Positions 26,091-35,460 are shown, numbered from the stretch's first letter. The stretch: 64,000 nt of DNA from Burkholderiales bacterium JOSHI_001 (GCA_000244995.1 CM001438.1:5374096-5438095); one strand, 5' to 3'. A program made the numbers and translations. Notes: a model not told the origin generated them from the letters alone.

Positions 26091-27623
26091 ATGCGAAGCT
26101 TCCTCGCCGCCCTGGCCACCGCCGTGCTGGCCGCTGTGGCCCCCAGCGCCCAGGCCTTCTGCGGCTTTTACGCCGGCAAGGCCGACACCAGCCTGTTCAA
26201 CCGCGCCAGCCAGGTGGTGCTGGCACGCGACGGCCAGCGCACCGTCATCGCGATGCAGAACGACTACCAGGGCCCGCTGTCGGAGTTCGCGCTGGTGGTG
26301 CCCACGCCGGAGGTCATCCGGCCCGGGCAGGTGAAGGTGGCCGACCGCGCCCTCTTCGAACGCCTGGACGCCTTTTCCAGCCCGCGCCTGGCCGAGTACC
26401 ACGACGCCGACCCCTGCCGCTTCGACTTTGCCTGGGGCCGCCCGGAGGCCCTGCGCAGGATGGCCATGCCTGCCGCGGCGATGGCGCCGGCGGCCCAGGA
26501 GAAAAGTGCACGCGACACCGCGCTGGGCGTCACCGTGGCCGCGCGCTTCACGCTGGAGGAGTACGACATCGTCAGCCTGTCGGCCACGCAAAGCACGGGG
26601 CTGGAGACCTGGCTGCACGAGAACGGCTACCGCATCCCGGCGGGTGCGCACGCGGCGCTGGCACCCTACATCGCCCAGGGCCTGAAGTTCTTCGTTGCCA
26701 AGGTGAACCTGAAGGAACAGGCGCGGCTGGGCTTCAGCACCCTGCGACCGCTGCAGTTCGCCTACACGTCCGACAAGTTCATGCTGCCCATGCGCCTGGG
26801 CATGCTGAACGCCGCGCCGGGCGAAGCGCAGGACCTGATCGTGTACGTGCTCACGCGCAAGGGCCGCGTCGAAGCGGCCAACTACCGCACCGTGAAGCTG
26901 CCCACCGACATGAACCTGCCGCCCGCGGTGCGGCCGCGCTTTGCCGACTTCTACAAGGCGATGTTCGAACGCGCCGCGCAACGCGAGGAGCACCGCGCGG
27001 TGTTCACCGAGTACTTCTGGGACATGGGCTGGTGCGACCCCTGCGCCGCGCAGCCGCTGACCGCCACCGAATTGCTGAAGGCAGGCGCCTTCTGGGTCGG
27101 CGACGCGGCCCAGGCACCGGCCGCCGGCATCAGCCGCCGCATGCCCCTGCCCGGCGGCGGCGCCCAGGACGCCTTGCTGACCCGCCTGCACCTGCGCTAC
27201 ACGCCCGCCACCTTCGTGGACGACCTGATGCTGGTGCAAACCGGCGACCGCGGCAACTGGCAGGCGCGCTACGTCATCCAGAACCCCTTCGACGGCAGCG
27301 AGGCGCAGTGCCAGCAGCGGACCGACGGCGTGGACTGCGTGGCGGCCTGCCGTTCACGCGGGGGCGAGGGTTCATCGCCGCAGGACTGCCTGGCCGCCTG
27401 CAGGGCCGCCAAGACCAGCGCACTGGAGCAGGCGCGCCAGTACTACCGCCACACCCTGCCGCAGCGCGCCGCCAGCGAACGCGACACCCTGGCGCAACTG
27501 ACCGGCTGGAGCGGGCGCGAACTGGACGCCGTCGCGCCGAGGCCGGCCGCGGACGCGGGCCTGGGCATCGGCGACAGCGCCGGCCAGGCGCCGTGGTGGC
27601 AACGCGTGTTCAACACCCGGTGA
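26091..27623 (+). CDS. DUF2330 domain secreted protein
   Basis: The 510-aa protein begins with a signal peptide (ending PSAQA) and immediately the Cys-containing CGFYAGKADTSLFNRASQVV typical of DUF2330. The family motif region MQNDYQGPLSEFALVVPTP follows. Near the C-terminus are two CxxxC pairs, CVAACRS (about 419-423) and CLAACRAAK. The function of DUF2330 is not known. It is adjacent to (13 bp) an NqrB/RnfD-like membrane protein, so a role at the outer face of the membrane in electron transfer or cofactor handling is a reasonable guess. A GAAAGGACACCCCG site precedes the ATG. Confidence 0.82.
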   Translation: MRSFLAALATAVLAAVAPSAQAFCGFYAGKADTSLFNRASQVVLARDGQRTVIAMQNDYQGPLSEFALVVPTPEVIRPGQVKVADRALFERLDAFSSPRLAEYHDADPCRFDFAWGRPEALRRMAMPAAAMAPAAQEKSARDTALGVTVAARFTLEEYDIVSLSATQSTGLETWLHENGYRIPAGAHAALAPYIAQGLKFFVAKVNLKEQARLGFSTLRPLQFAYTSDKFMLPMRLGMLNAAPGEAQDLIVYVLTRKGRVEAANYRTVKLPTDMNLPPAVRPRFADFYKAMFERAAQREEHRAVFTEYFWDMGWCDPCAAQPLTATELLKAGAFWVGDAAQAPAAGISRRMPLPGGGAQDALLTRLHLRYTPATFVDDLMLVQTGDRGNWQARYVIQNPFDGSEAQCQQRTDGVDCVAACRSRGGEGSSPQDCLAACRAAKTSALEQARQYYRHTLPQRAASERDTLAQLTGWSGRELDAVAPRPAADAGLGIGDSAGQAPWWQRVFNTR

Positions 27624-27636
27624 GCGAGGTGCCACG

Positions 27637-28515
27637 ATGAACACCTTGACCTGGTCGGGGCTCGTTCCCCGCGTCAACAGTGGCACGCCGCGGCGCGCCC
27701 CGGACGCCCGCTGGTTCCAGATCGGCATCCTGGGCAGCCTGCTGCTGGCCGGTGCGCTGTGGCGCGACTTCGCGCTGCTGCCCGCGCAGGTGGCGCTGAC
27801 CTTCGCCGCCGCGCTGGCCACGCAAGCCGCGGCCCTGCACGCTTTGAAGCGGCCCGAACGCTGGCGCTTGAGCGGCTACCTCAGCGCCTGGGTCAGCGCG
27901 CTGGGCATCAGCCTGCTGGTGCGCGCCGACAGCCTGTGGGTGCACCCCCTGCTGGCCGCGCTGGCCATGGCCAGCAAGTTCGCCCTGCGCGCCGGCCCAC
28001 CCGGCTGCCGCAGCCATGTCATCAACCCGGCCAATGGCGCGGCCTTTGCGGCGGCGCTGCTGCTGCCGGGCGCCTGGTTGTCGCCGGGCCAGTGGGGTTC
28101 GCAGGCGCTGCTGGCGCTTTGGGTGGTGAGCGCAGGCCTGTTCGTCACCGGCGCCATCGCCCGGCGCGAGACGGCGGCCGCCTTCCTGCTGACCTGGGGC
28201 GCGCTGCTGGCACTGCGCCTGGCCTGGCTGGGCCATGAACCCCTCCTGGGCGCCCAGGTGTGGCTGCACCAGGTGGCCAATGGCGCCACGCTGCTGTTCG
28301 CCTTCTTCATGGTCACCGACCCCATGACCACGCCGCAGCACCGCACAGCGCGCATCGCCTACGCGGTGGCCGTGGCGCTGGCCGCCTTCGCCTGGCAGTT
28401 CGTGCTGTTCAAGCCGCACGCGCTGGTGGTGGCGCTGTTCGCGGCCAGCTGGGGGGTGCCGTGGATCAACCGCGCGTGGCCGCAGCGGCGCTTTGAATGG
28501 CGCGAGGGTCCTTGA
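27637..28515 (+). CDS. Stand-alone NqrB/RnfD-like membrane protein
   Basis: This 292-aa protein has about nine or ten TM helices. The pair HVINPANGAAFAAALLL and FFMVTDPMTTPQ matches the NqrB/RnfD family, whose members carry covalent FMN in Na+-pumping or ion-translocating oxidoreductases. In those complexes FMN is attached to Thr in a S/T-G-A-T motif; here the nearest candidate reads VANGATLLF with Asn at the Ser place. None of the other five Rnf or Nqr subunits is nearby, as in UnbU-type stand-alone relatives. It probably works with the DUF2330 protein. Its 3' end overlaps the convergent CWC gene by about 50 bp. Confidence 0.82.
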   Translation: MNTLTWSGLVPRVNSGTPRRAPDARWFQIGILGSLLLAGALWRDFALLPAQVALTFAAALATQAAALHALKRPERWRLSGYLSAWVSALGISLLVRADSLWVHPLLAALAMASKFALRAGPPGCRSHVINPANGAAFAAALLLPGAWLSPGQWGSQALLALWVVSAGLFVTGAIARRETAAAFLLTWGALLALRLAWLGHEPLLGAQVWLHQVANGATLLFAFFMVTDPMTTPQHRTARIAYAVAVALAAFAWQFVLFKPHALVVALFAASWGVPWINRAWPQRRFEWREGP

Positions 28516-28714
28516 CAGCGCCGGCGTCGGCCGCGGCTTCCGCCGCCAGGCAGGCCAGGCACAGGCAGCCGCTGAACTGCCCGCGCAGCCGCGCCAGCGT
28601 GGCCGGCGACAGCGTCACCGTGGTGCAGGCACAGGGCCCGGCGTCGCCCATGCCGCAGCGAAACGGCCCACCGCAGCGGGCACAGGTTTCGTTGGCGGGC
28701 AGCGCCTCGCTCAC
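28466..28714 (-). CDS. Cysteine-rich CWC family protein
   Basis: The 82-aa protein has CARCGGPFRCGM, GPCAC and CLCLACL cysteine groups, the pattern of the cysteine-rich CWC family, presumably zinc-binding. It is the last gene of the malonate operon: its ATG overlaps the TGA of the malonyl-CoA synthetase gene (28711-28714). Its 3' end runs into the end of the convergent RnfD-like gene. Its function is unknown. Confidence 0.78.
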   Translation of the reverse strand: MSEALPANETCARCGGPFRCGMGDAGPCACTTVTLSPATLARLRGQFSGCLCLACLAAEAAADAGAVKDPRAIQSAAAATRG

Positions 28715-30267
28715 GCGAACAGGCCCTGGTGCTGCTCGCGCAGCAGGTTCTTCTGCACCTTGCCCATGGTGTTGCGAGGCAGTTCCTTCACCACGAAAAC
28801 GCGCTTGGGCACCTTGAAGTTGGCGATGCGGCTTTTCAGTTCGGCGGTGATGGCCGCGGCGTCCAGCGCCGCGCCGGGGCGCGGCACCAGCACCGCCACC
28901 ACCGCCTCGCCGAAATCAGCGTGCGGCACGCCGATGACCGCGCTTTCGGCCACGCCGGTCATGTCGTTGATGACGCCTTCGATCTCGGCCGGATAGACGT
29001 TGTAGCCCCCGCTGATGATCAGGTCCTTGCTGCGGCCCACGATGGTGACGTAGCCGTCGGCACTGCGCCGGCCCACGTCGCCCGTCTTGAACCAGCCGTC
29101 GTCGGTGAACTCTTCTTTGGTCTTCTCCGGCATCTGCCAGTAGCCCTTGAAGACGTTCGGGCCCTTGACCTGGATGCCGCCGATCTCGTCCACGCCGGCG
29201 TCGCTGCCGTCGTCGTTGCGCACCCGCAGCATCACCCCGGGCAAGGCCGGGCCCACGGTGCCACCGCGCCGGTCGCCATCGGCCGGCCGGCAGGGGTTGG
29301 ACGTGAGCATGGCGGTTTCGCTCATGCCATAGCGTTCCAGGATGGTGTGGCCGCTGCGCTGCTGCCAGGCCTGGAAGGTTTCCAGCAGCAGCGGCGCCGA
29401 GCCGCTGATGAACAGCCGCATGTGGGCGCACTGCGCGGGCGTGAGTGCCGCTTCGCCCAGCATGCGCACGTACAGGGTGGGCACGCCCATGAACACGGTG
29501 GCTTGCGGCAGCCGCGCCACCGTGGCCGCGGGGTCGAAGCGGTTGAACCAGACCATCTTGGCGCCGGCCAGCAAGGCGCCGTGGCTGGCCACGAACAGGC
29601 CGTGCACGTGGAAGATGGGCAGGGCATGCACCAGCACGTCCGTGCTGCGCCAATCCCAGTAGCGGTTCAGCACTTGCGCGTTGGACAGCAGGTTGCCGTG
29701 CGTGAGCATGGCGCCCTTGCTGCGCCCGGTGGTGCCGCTGGTGTAGAGGATGGCCGCCAGGTCGTCGCTGCGCTTGATGGCCGGCACGTGCTGGTCGCTG
29801 TGGTGGGCGGCGCGCTCCAGCAGGCTGCCCGTGCGGTCGTCGCCCAGCGTGAAGACGCTTTTCGTGCCGGCCGAAAACGCGATGCGGCTCACCCAGGCGA
29901 AGTTCTTCGGCGAACACACCACCACCGCGGGCTGCGCGTTACCGATGAAGTACTCGATCTCGCTGGCCTGGTAGGCGGTGTTCAGCGGCAGGTAGACATA
30001 GCCCGCGCGCAGCACCGCCAGGTACAGCATCAGCGCTTCCACGCTCTTTTCGGTCTGCACCGCCACGCGCGCGCCATCCGGCAGCTTCAGGCTGGCCAGC
30101 AGGTTGGCCAGCATGGCGGTGCCGCGCTCCAGGTCGCGCGCGGTGTAGTACAGCGGTGCCGCTTTCTCCCCGGACGGGCCATCGGCGGTTTCAATGACCG
30201 TGGCGTCAAGCTGGCCGGCAAAGCCCGCGCGCAGCGCGGCAAACAGGTTCTGGTTGCCCATGTTCAC
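28711..30267 (-). CDS. matB: Malonyl-CoA synthetase
   Basis: This ANL-superfamily ligase makes malonyl-CoA from malonate, CoA and ATP. The protein is 518 aa if it starts at GTG 30267, which has GGGAG 8 bases upstream; ATG 30261 is 14 bases from that site and less well placed. The adenylate-forming core motif YTSGTTGRSKGAML, ERYGMSETAM, GDVGRRSADGYV and the hinge/Lys region GRSKDLIISGGYNVYPAEIE...PRNTMGKVQK are all present. With the decarboxylase gene it converts malonate to acetyl-CoA. The neighbouring binding protein should supply the substrate. Confidence 0.93.
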   Translation of the reverse strand: MNMGNQNLFAALRAGFAGQLDATVIETADGPSGEKAAPLYYTARDLERGTAMLANLLASLKLPDGARVAVQTEKSVEALMLYLAVLRAGYVYLPLNTAYQASEIEYFIGNAQPAVVVCSPKNFAWVSRIAFSAGTKSVFTLGDDRTGSLLERAAHHSDQHVPAIKRSDDLAAILYTSGTTGRSKGAMLTHGNLLSNAQVLNRYWDWRSTDVLVHALPIFHVHGLFVASHGALLAGAKMVWFNRFDPAATVARLPQATVFMGVPTLYVRMLGEAALTPAQCAHMRLFISGSAPLLLETFQAWQQRSGHTILERYGMSETAMLTSNPCRPADGDRRGGTVGPALPGVMLRVRNDDGSDAGVDEIGGIQVKGPNVFKGYWQMPEKTKEEFTDDGWFKTGDVGRRSADGYVTIVGRSKDLIISGGYNVYPAEIEGVINDMTGVAESAVIGVPHADFGEAVVAVLVPRPGAALDAAAITAELKSRIANFKVPKRVFVVKELPRNTMGKVQKNLLREQHQGLFA

Positions 30268-30282
30268 GGCGGCGGCTCCCGG

Positions 30283-31275
30283 TCAGTCCATCTTGGCGCC
30301 GGAGGCCTTCACCACATCGGCCCAACGCTTCAATTCACCGTTGACGAAGCGGCCGAAGTCCGCGCCCCAGAGGTTGGGCGTCTCGGTGCCCAGGCCGGTC
30401 CAGATGGCCTTCAACTCGTCGCTGTTCAGGGCCTTCTTCATCTCGGCCTGCATGGCGGCCACCGCCTCCGGCGGCGTGCCCTTGGGGGCCCACAGCCCGT
30501 ACCAGGTGGCCACCTGGTACTGCGGGGCGCCGTTGCTCACCGCGGGCGGCACGTTGGGAAAGCCCGGCGCGGTCTTGTCGCTGGCCACCGCAATGGCCTT
30601 GATGCGCCCGCCCTTGATGTGGTTGGCGCTCGAGCCCAGACCGTCGAACATCATGTCCACCTGGCCGGCGATCAGGTCCTGCAGCGCCGGGCCGGCGCCG
30701 CGGTAGGGAATGTGGGTGATGAAGGTCTTGGTCTGCAGCTTGAACAATTCACCTGCCAGGTGGTGGCTGGTGCCGTTGCCGGCCGAGCCGTAGTTCAGCT
30801 TGCCGGGGTTCTTCTTCAGGAAGTCGATCAGGCCCTTCAGGTCGTTCACCGGCACGCGCTGCGGGTTCACCACGATGACCTGCGGCACGCTGGAAATCAG
30901 GCCCACCGGCACGAAGTCGGCTTCCAGGTTGTAGTCCAGCTTGGGGTACATGCTGGGGGCGATGGCGTGGTGCACCGCGCCCATGAAGAAGGTGTAGCCG
31001 TCAGGGGCCGCGCGGGAGGCAAGGCCCGCGCCCAGGGTGCCGCCGGCGCCGCCCTTGTTGTCGATGATGAACTGCTTGCCGGTGGACTTGGTCAGCGCCG
31101 CGGTGAGCGGGCGCGCGAAGGCGTCGGTGCCGCCGCCGGCCGGGAAGGGCACGACGATGTTCACCGGCTTGCTGGGCCAGGCCTGGGCCCACGCGGCAGG
31201 CGCGTGCAGCGCGGTGGTGGCCAGCGCGGCGGCCAGCAGCAGGTGTCGCCGCCCGGGCGCGAAATGGGGTTTCAT
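30283..31275 (-). CDS. Bug/TctC-family periplasmic binding protein (predicted malonate binding)
   Basis: The 330-aa protein starts at ATG 31275 (MKPHFAPGRRHLLL) with an arginine-containing signal peptide ending WAQA. Family marks are WPSKPVNIVVPFPAGGGTDAFARPL, IDNKGGAGGTLGA, and LNYGSAGNGTSHHLAGELF. These bind small carboxylates and normally work with a TctAB permease; none is encoded here. Placed between the decarboxylase and synthetase genes, it most likely binds malonate or a related dicarboxylate, either with a permease elsewhere or as a sensor partner. Confidence 0.88.
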   Translation of the reverse strand: MKPHFAPGRRHLLLAAALATTALHAPAAWAQAWPSKPVNIVVPFPAGGGTDAFARPLTAALTKSTGKQFIIDNKGGAGGTLGAGLASRAAPDGYTFFMGAVHHAIAPSMYPKLDYNLEADFVPVGLISSVPQVIVVNPQRVPVNDLKGLIDFLKKNPGKLNYGSAGNGTSHHLAGELFKLQTKTFITHIPYRGAGPALQDLIAGQVDMMFDGLGSSANHIKGGRIKAIAVASDKTAPGFPNVPPAVSNGAPQYQVATWYGLWAPKGTPPEAVAAMQAEMKKALNSDELKAIWTGLGTETPNLWGADFGRFVNGELKRWADVVKASGAKMD

Positions 31276-31330
31276 GGCTGTCTCCTGAGGTGTGTAGAAG
31301 CCGGGGTCTGCGCCCCGGCGAAAAACAAAG

Positions 31331-32638
31331 TCAAAGCAAGGTGGCCAGGGCCCGCGAATGCACCACGCGGCCATGCACAAAACGATCATGGCAGGTTTCC
31401 ACCCGGCTCAGGTCGTACAGGTAGTTCACCATCAGCCCGGCGCTTTGCTTCAGGCCCTTGGCCGACAGGTTGGCATTGGCGTTCAGCCGCTCCAGGCGCG
31501 CGCCGTTGTCCAGGTGGAAACGCGCCACCGGGTCGCCCGCCGCGGCAGGGCTTTGGTGCACCAGGTACACGGCGGCCAGGCGCCACAGCGCCTGGTGGGC
31601 CGCGCCCGGCAGGGCCGCCAGCTTGCCCGACTGGGCCAGCGTGGACAACTCGCCGCCGCAGGCCTGGCGCAGGGCGTCCAGGGCTTCGTTGGCGCGCTGC
31701 GCGGTGGCGGCCTTGATGCCGGGCAGGGTGTCAAAGGCGGGCGGCTTGGCCAGCCAGTTCATCAGCCCGGGGATGGGCGACAAAGTGCAGAAGGTCTTCA
31801 ACTGCGGCAGTTCACGCTTCAGCTCTTCGGCCACGCGTTTGATCAAGAAGTTGCCCAGGGACACGCTGCGCAGCCCCGGCTGGCAGTTGCTGATGGAATA
31901 GAACACCGCCACCTTGAAGTCAGCCGGCGACAGCGGCTGGCTCTTCTTGTCGATCAGGGGCGCGATGGCGCCGGCCATCTCGGGCACCAGCGCCACTTCC
32001 ACGAAGATGAGCGGTTCATCGGGCAGTTGCGGGTGGAAGAAGGCGAAGCAGCGGCGGTCGGGCTGCAGGCGGCGGCGCAGGTCGTCCCAGCCGTCGATTT
32101 CATGCACCGCCTCGTGGCGGATGATCTGTTCCAGCAGCTGCGCGGGCGAGTTCCAGTCCACCCGTTTCATCTGCAGGAAGCCGGCGTTGAACCAGCTGGA
32201 CAGCAGGTGCAGCATGTCGGCTTCCACCGCCTTCCACTGCGGCTGCTTGCCCAGGCGTTCCAGCAGCGCGCGGCGCATGCGCACCAGCGCGGCGGTGCCG
32301 CCGGGGGCGCGGTTCAGGCGCCTGAACAGTTCCTGGCGCGGCGGCTCGGCCACCTGGGTCAGGCGGATCAGGCGGTCGGCCGCGGGCTGCTCGGCATAGG
32401 CCTGGGCACAGGCCAGCACCAGCTTGGGGTCGGGAGAAAAGTCGCTGGCCAGGTGGTCGAAGAAGCGGCTGCGCTGGTCGTCGGCCAGCGCGTCCACGCG
32501 GCCCACGATGTCCTGCGCAATCGCCGGGCCGTTGGCTTCGCCGCGTTCGGACAGCAGGCGCCGGCATTCGCCCAGCAGGTTGCGCAGCGCGCGGTCCTGG
32601 CCGTGGCGGCGCGCCGCGGCCTTCAGTTCATCGAGCAT
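31331..32638 (-). CDS. matA: Malonyl-CoA decarboxylase
   Basis: The 435-aa enzyme splits malonyl-CoA into acetyl-CoA and CO2. The family is recognised from RRLNRAPGGTAALVRMRR, FLQMKRVDWNSPAQLLEQIIRHEAVHEI, RRCFAFFHPQLPDEPLIFVEVAL and TFCTLSPIPGLMNWL, with the catalytic-region Ser/His (HLDNGARLERLNANAN) near the C-terminus. No mitochondrial-type extension is present. Its ATG lies 11 bp inside the end of the GntR gene, so translation is coupled. Confidence 0.93.
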   Translation of the reverse strand: MLDELKAAARRHGQDRALRNLLGECRRLLSERGEANGPAIAQDIVGRVDALADDQRSRFFDHLASDFSPDPKLVLACAQAYAEQPAADRLIRLTQVAEPPRQELFRRLNRAPGGTAALVRMRRALLERLGKQPQWKAVEADMLHLLSSWFNAGFLQMKRVDWNSPAQLLEQIIRHEAVHEIDGWDDLRRRLQPDRRCFAFFHPQLPDEPLIFVEVALVPEMAGAIAPLIDKKSQPLSPADFKVAVFYSISNCQPGLRSVSLGNFLIKRVAEELKRELPQLKTFCTLSPIPGLMNWLAKPPAFDTLPGIKAATAQRANEALDALRQACGGELSTLAQSGKLAALPGAAHQALWRLAAVYLVHQSPAAAGDPVARFHLDNGARLERLNANANLSAKGLKQSAGLMVNYLYDLSRVETCHDRFVHGRVVHSRALATLL

Positions 32639-33332
32639 GCTGCTTGCCCCTTGGTTTGCGCAGGCCCTGGGCTTCCAGGGCCTGCAGCGCCTTCAGCGCC
32701 GCGGCCTGGGCCATCAGGTGGTCGTGCATGGCGCGCTCGGCGCGCAGCGCGTCGCGCTGCATGAAGGCGTCGATCAGCACGCGGTGTTCGTTGATGGACG
32801 CCGCCATGCGCCCGGGCAGGCCCAATTGGCGACCGCGCCACAGGCGCATGAAGCGGCGCAGGTCGCCGGTGGCGCGGTCTAGCCAGCGGTTGGCGGCCAG
32901 GGCCTGCACGCGCGAGTGGAAGGCGTGGTTGGCTCGGTAATAGCCGTCCACGTCCTGCGCCGCGGCGTGGCGTTCCAGCGCGTCGTGCAGGCGCTGCAGG
33001 TCGGCCAGATCGTCCGGGCTGGCCTTCACCACCGCCTCGTGCGCGCAGCGGCCTTCCAGCAGCGCCATCACCGGGAACAGGTCGGCCGCGTCGGCGTCGG
33101 TCAGGGCCACCACGCGGGCACCGCGCCGCGGCACCAGTTCCACCAGGCCTTCGGCGGCCAGCACCTTCAGCGCTTCGCGCAGCGGCGTGCGGCTGATCTG
33201 CCATGACAGCGCCAGCGCCTTCTCGTCGATGAACTCGCCCGGTGCCAGTTCGCGCTCGAACACCAGGTGGCGCAGCCGCGCGGCCACGCCGTCGTGCAGC
33301 GAGGTGCCGTGCAGGGGGATGGGGTCGGGCAT
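32628..33332 (-). CDS. GntR/FadR-family regulator of the malonate operon
   Basis: The 234-aa protein has an N-terminal winged helix (LAPGEFIDEKALALSWQISRTPLREALKVLAAEGLVELVPRRG) and an FCD ligand domain with metal-site His residues (RANHAFHSRV, MHDHLMAQ). It is the first gene of the operon, the position of MatR-type regulators that sense malonate or malonyl-CoA. The upstream gap carries a TGTAATTACA palindrome that could be its own operator. Confidence 0.9.
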   Translation of the reverse strand: MPDPIPLHGTSLHDGVAARLRHLVFERELAPGEFIDEKALALSWQISRTPLREALKVLAAEGLVELVPRRGARVVALTDADAADLFPVMALLEGRCAHEAVVKASPDDLADLQRLHDALERHAAAQDVDGYYRANHAFHSRVQALAANRWLDRATGDLRRFMRLWRGRQLGLPGRMAASINEHRVLIDAFMQRDALRAERAMHDHLMAQAAALKALQALEAQGLRKPRGKQHAR

Positions 33333-33339
33333 GGGTCAG

Positions 33340-33368
33340 ACTCTAATTCTGTGATTCTGTAATTACAA
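33340..33368 (-). promoter_or_regulatory. Probable promoter and GntR operator of the malonate operon
   Basis: The gap between the divergent GntR and sigma-54 activator genes contains the perfect palindrome TGTAATTACA (33358-33367) next to a repeated ATTCTGTGATTCTGT. On the minus strand a TTGTAA hexamer lies 17 bp from TAGAGT, a weak -35/-10 pair, so a repressor on the palindrome would cover the -35. The window is GC-rich and this AT-rich block stands out. Confidence 0.5.
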
Positions 33369-33409
33369 GGCCGGGCCAACCCGAACAGGTGCCCGGCTAC
33401 AGTGCCCGC

Positions 33410-34969
33410 ATGCCCACCGCGCCCCCGCTGCCACAAGATGCCCAGGCCGTGCTGCGACTGGCCGCGCAGTCCATGTTCGACCTGTTCGCGCAAAGCGCCA
33501 TGGGCATGATGGTGGTGGACCGCGCGCACCGGGTGGTGTGGATCAGCGAGGGCTACAAGCGCTTCCTGCCGGCGCTGGGCTTTGCCGATGAGCAGCAGTT
33601 CGTCGGCAAGCGCGTGGAAGAGGTGGTGCCCAACACCCTGATGGCCCAGGTGATCGACACCGGCCAGGCGATCCTGGTGGACCTGCTGTCCAACCAGGCC
33701 GGCACCTTCCTGGTCAGCCGCATCCCGCTGCGCGACGAACGGGGCCAGGTGCTGGGCGCGGTGGGCCTGGTGCTGCTGGACCACCCGCAGGCCGTGAACG
33801 CCCAGGGCGAGCCCGGCCTGCGCCCCGACCTGCCCGGCCTGCCCGCGCCCACCATGCAACCCCTGATGGCCAAGTTCGCACGCCTGCAGCGCGAACTGCA
33901 GGACGCGCAGCACCGCCTGGTGGCCGAACAGGTGAAGAACCGGCGGCCCAAGTACACCATCACCAGCTTCATCGGCAGCAGCGCCGCAGCGCTGGACGTG
34001 AAGCGCCAGGCCCGCCGCGTGGCCGCGACCGACGCCACCGTGCTGCTGCTGGGAGACACCGGCACCGGCAAGGAACTGCTGGCGCAGGCCATCCACGCCG
34101 CGTCGCCCCGCGCCGCCGGCCCCTTCGTGGGCGTGAACATCGCGGCCGTGCCGGAAGCGCTGCTGGAAGCCGAGTTCTTCGGCGTGGCCCCGGGCGCCTA
34201 CACCGGGGCCGAACGCAAGGGCCGGGACGGCAAGTTCAAGGTGGCCGACGGCGGCACCCTGTTCCTGGACGAGATCGGCGACATGCCACTGGCGCTGCAG
34301 AGCAAGCTGCTGCGCGCGCTGCAGGAACGCGAGATCGAAGCCCTGGGCAGCAACCAGGTGCTGACCGTGGACGTGCGCGTCATCGCCGCCACCAGCCGCG
34401 ACCTGGCGGCCATGGTGGCCGAAGGGCGTTTCCGCGCCGACCTGTACTACCGCCTGGCCGTGCTGCCCATCCGCCTGCCCCGCCTGGCCGAGCGCCTGGA
34501 CGACGTGGAGGCGCTGGCCGAAGCCCTGCTGGACGACATCGCCCGGCGCAGCGGCCTGCCGCACAAAAGCCTGTCGCACGAGGCGCTGGACGCCCTGGTG
34601 GCCCATGCCTGGCCGGGCAACATCCGCGAGCTGCGCAACGTGCTGGAGCAGGCCGCGCTGATGACCGACGACGCGGTGCTGGGTCCGGCGCACCTGGCAC
34701 TGCCGGGGGCGGGTACTGCGGCTACCGCTTCGGCACCGCCCCCACCCAGGTTCACTTTGCCGAGCGCCGACCCCGCGATGACCGACGACGTGCTGGCCCT
34801 GCCCCTGCCCCAGGCCGTGGCCGCGCTGGAGGCCCGCGCCATCCGCGCGGCGCTGGCGCGCACCGGCGGCAACAAGCAGGCCGCGGCGCGGCTGCTGGGC
34901 ATCGGCCGCGCCACCTTGTACGAGAAGCTGGCGGCACGACCGGAACTGGCCGATGGCGCGGCGGGCTGA
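33410..34969 (+). CDS. PAS-domain sigma-54-dependent transcriptional activator
   Basis: The 519-aa protein (ATG 33410) has an N-terminal PAS sensor (about 15-120, [24 protein letters not shown]) and a linker. An AAA+ domain follows with Walker [10 protein letters not shown], the sigma-54 contact loop PGAYTGAER, Walker [12 protein letters not shown] and [10 protein letters not shown] Fis-type helix-turn-helix ends the protein ([20 protein letters not shown]). It is a bacterial enhancer-binding protein. It is divergent from the malonate operon by 77 bp, but no -24/-12 promoter was seen there, so its targets may lie elsewhere. Confidence 0.92.
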   Translation: MPTAPPLPQDAQAVLRLAAQSMFDLFAQSAMGMMVVDRAHRVVWISEGYKRFLPALGFADEQQFVGKRVEEVVPNTLMAQVIDTGQAILVDLLSNQAGTFLVSRIPLRDERGQVLGAVGLVLLDHPQAVNAQGEPGLRPDLPGLPAPTMQPLMAKFARLQRELQDAQHRLVAEQVKNRRPKYTITSFIGSSAAALDVKRQARRVAATDATVLLLGDTGTGKELLAQAIHAASPRAAGPFVGVNIAAVPEALLEAEFFGVAPGAYTGAERKGRDGKFKVADGGTLFLDEIGDMPLALQSKLLRALQEREIEALGSNQVLTVDVRVIAATSRDLAAMVAEGRFRADLYYRLAVLPIRLPRLAERLDDVEALAEALLDDIARRSGLPHKSLSHEALDALVAHAWPGNIRELRNVLEQAALMTDDAVLGPAHLALPGAGTAATASAPPPPRFTLPSADPAMTDDVLALPLPQAVAALEARAIRAALARTGGNKQAAARLLGIGRATLYEKLAARPELADGAAG

Positions 34970-34975
34970 GCCGCT

Positions 34976-35380
34976 TCAGTCTTTCGGAATCAACCTCGGC
35001 TGCCCATCCGGCGTGATGGCCACATAGGTGAGGTTGGCCTCGGTCACCTTCACCACCTGCAGGTTGGCCGGGTTGCGCTCGGCGTACACCTCCACGTGCA
35101 CCGTGATGGACGTGTTCCCTACGCGTTCCAGCCGGGCGTAGAAGCTCAGCAGGTCGCCCACGCTGACCGGCTGCTTGAAGATGAACTGGTTCACCGCCAC
35201 CGTCACCAGCCGCCCGCGGGCGATGCGCGCCGCCAGCACCGCGCCGGCAATGTCCACCTGGCCCATGATCCAGCCGCCGAAGATGTCGCCATTGGCATTG
35301 GCGTCCGCGGGCATGGGCACGATGCGCAGCACCAGTTCGGCGCCATCGGGCAAACTCTCGGGGCTGGTCATCTGTTTCAT
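34976..35380 (-). CDS. Acyl-CoA thioesterase, YciA-like hotdog protein
   Basis: The 134-aa single-hotdog protein contains MPADANANGDIFGGWIMGQVDIAG, the active-site segment of YciA/BACH thioesterases with the catalytic Asp and the Asn-Gly turn. TVAVNQFIFKQPVSVGDL and the C-terminal EANLTYVAITPDGQPR are also family-like. It hydrolyses short or medium acyl-CoAs. It converges on the sigma-54 activator (6 bp apart) and is divergent from the ABC exporter. Confidence 0.9.
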   Translation of the reverse strand: MKQMTSPESLPDGAELVLRIVPMPADANANGDIFGGWIMGQVDIAGAVLAARIARGRLVTVAVNQFIFKQPVSVGDLLSFYARLERVGNTSITVHVEVYAERNPANLQVVKVTEANLTYVAITPDGQPRLIPKD

Positions 35381-35460
35381 CGCGCTGGCCTGTCGTTCTT
35401 GCCTGAAGTTGCTTGCCGCAGCGGCTTCGCCAGGCCATTGTCCTTTTTTCCAGGCCCTCC

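Noticed and set aside
28729-31716. Long plus-strand open frame opposite the malonate operon
   Set aside because: Antisense to matB and the Bug protein, low-complexity His/Gly/Val/Arg composition, no start context.
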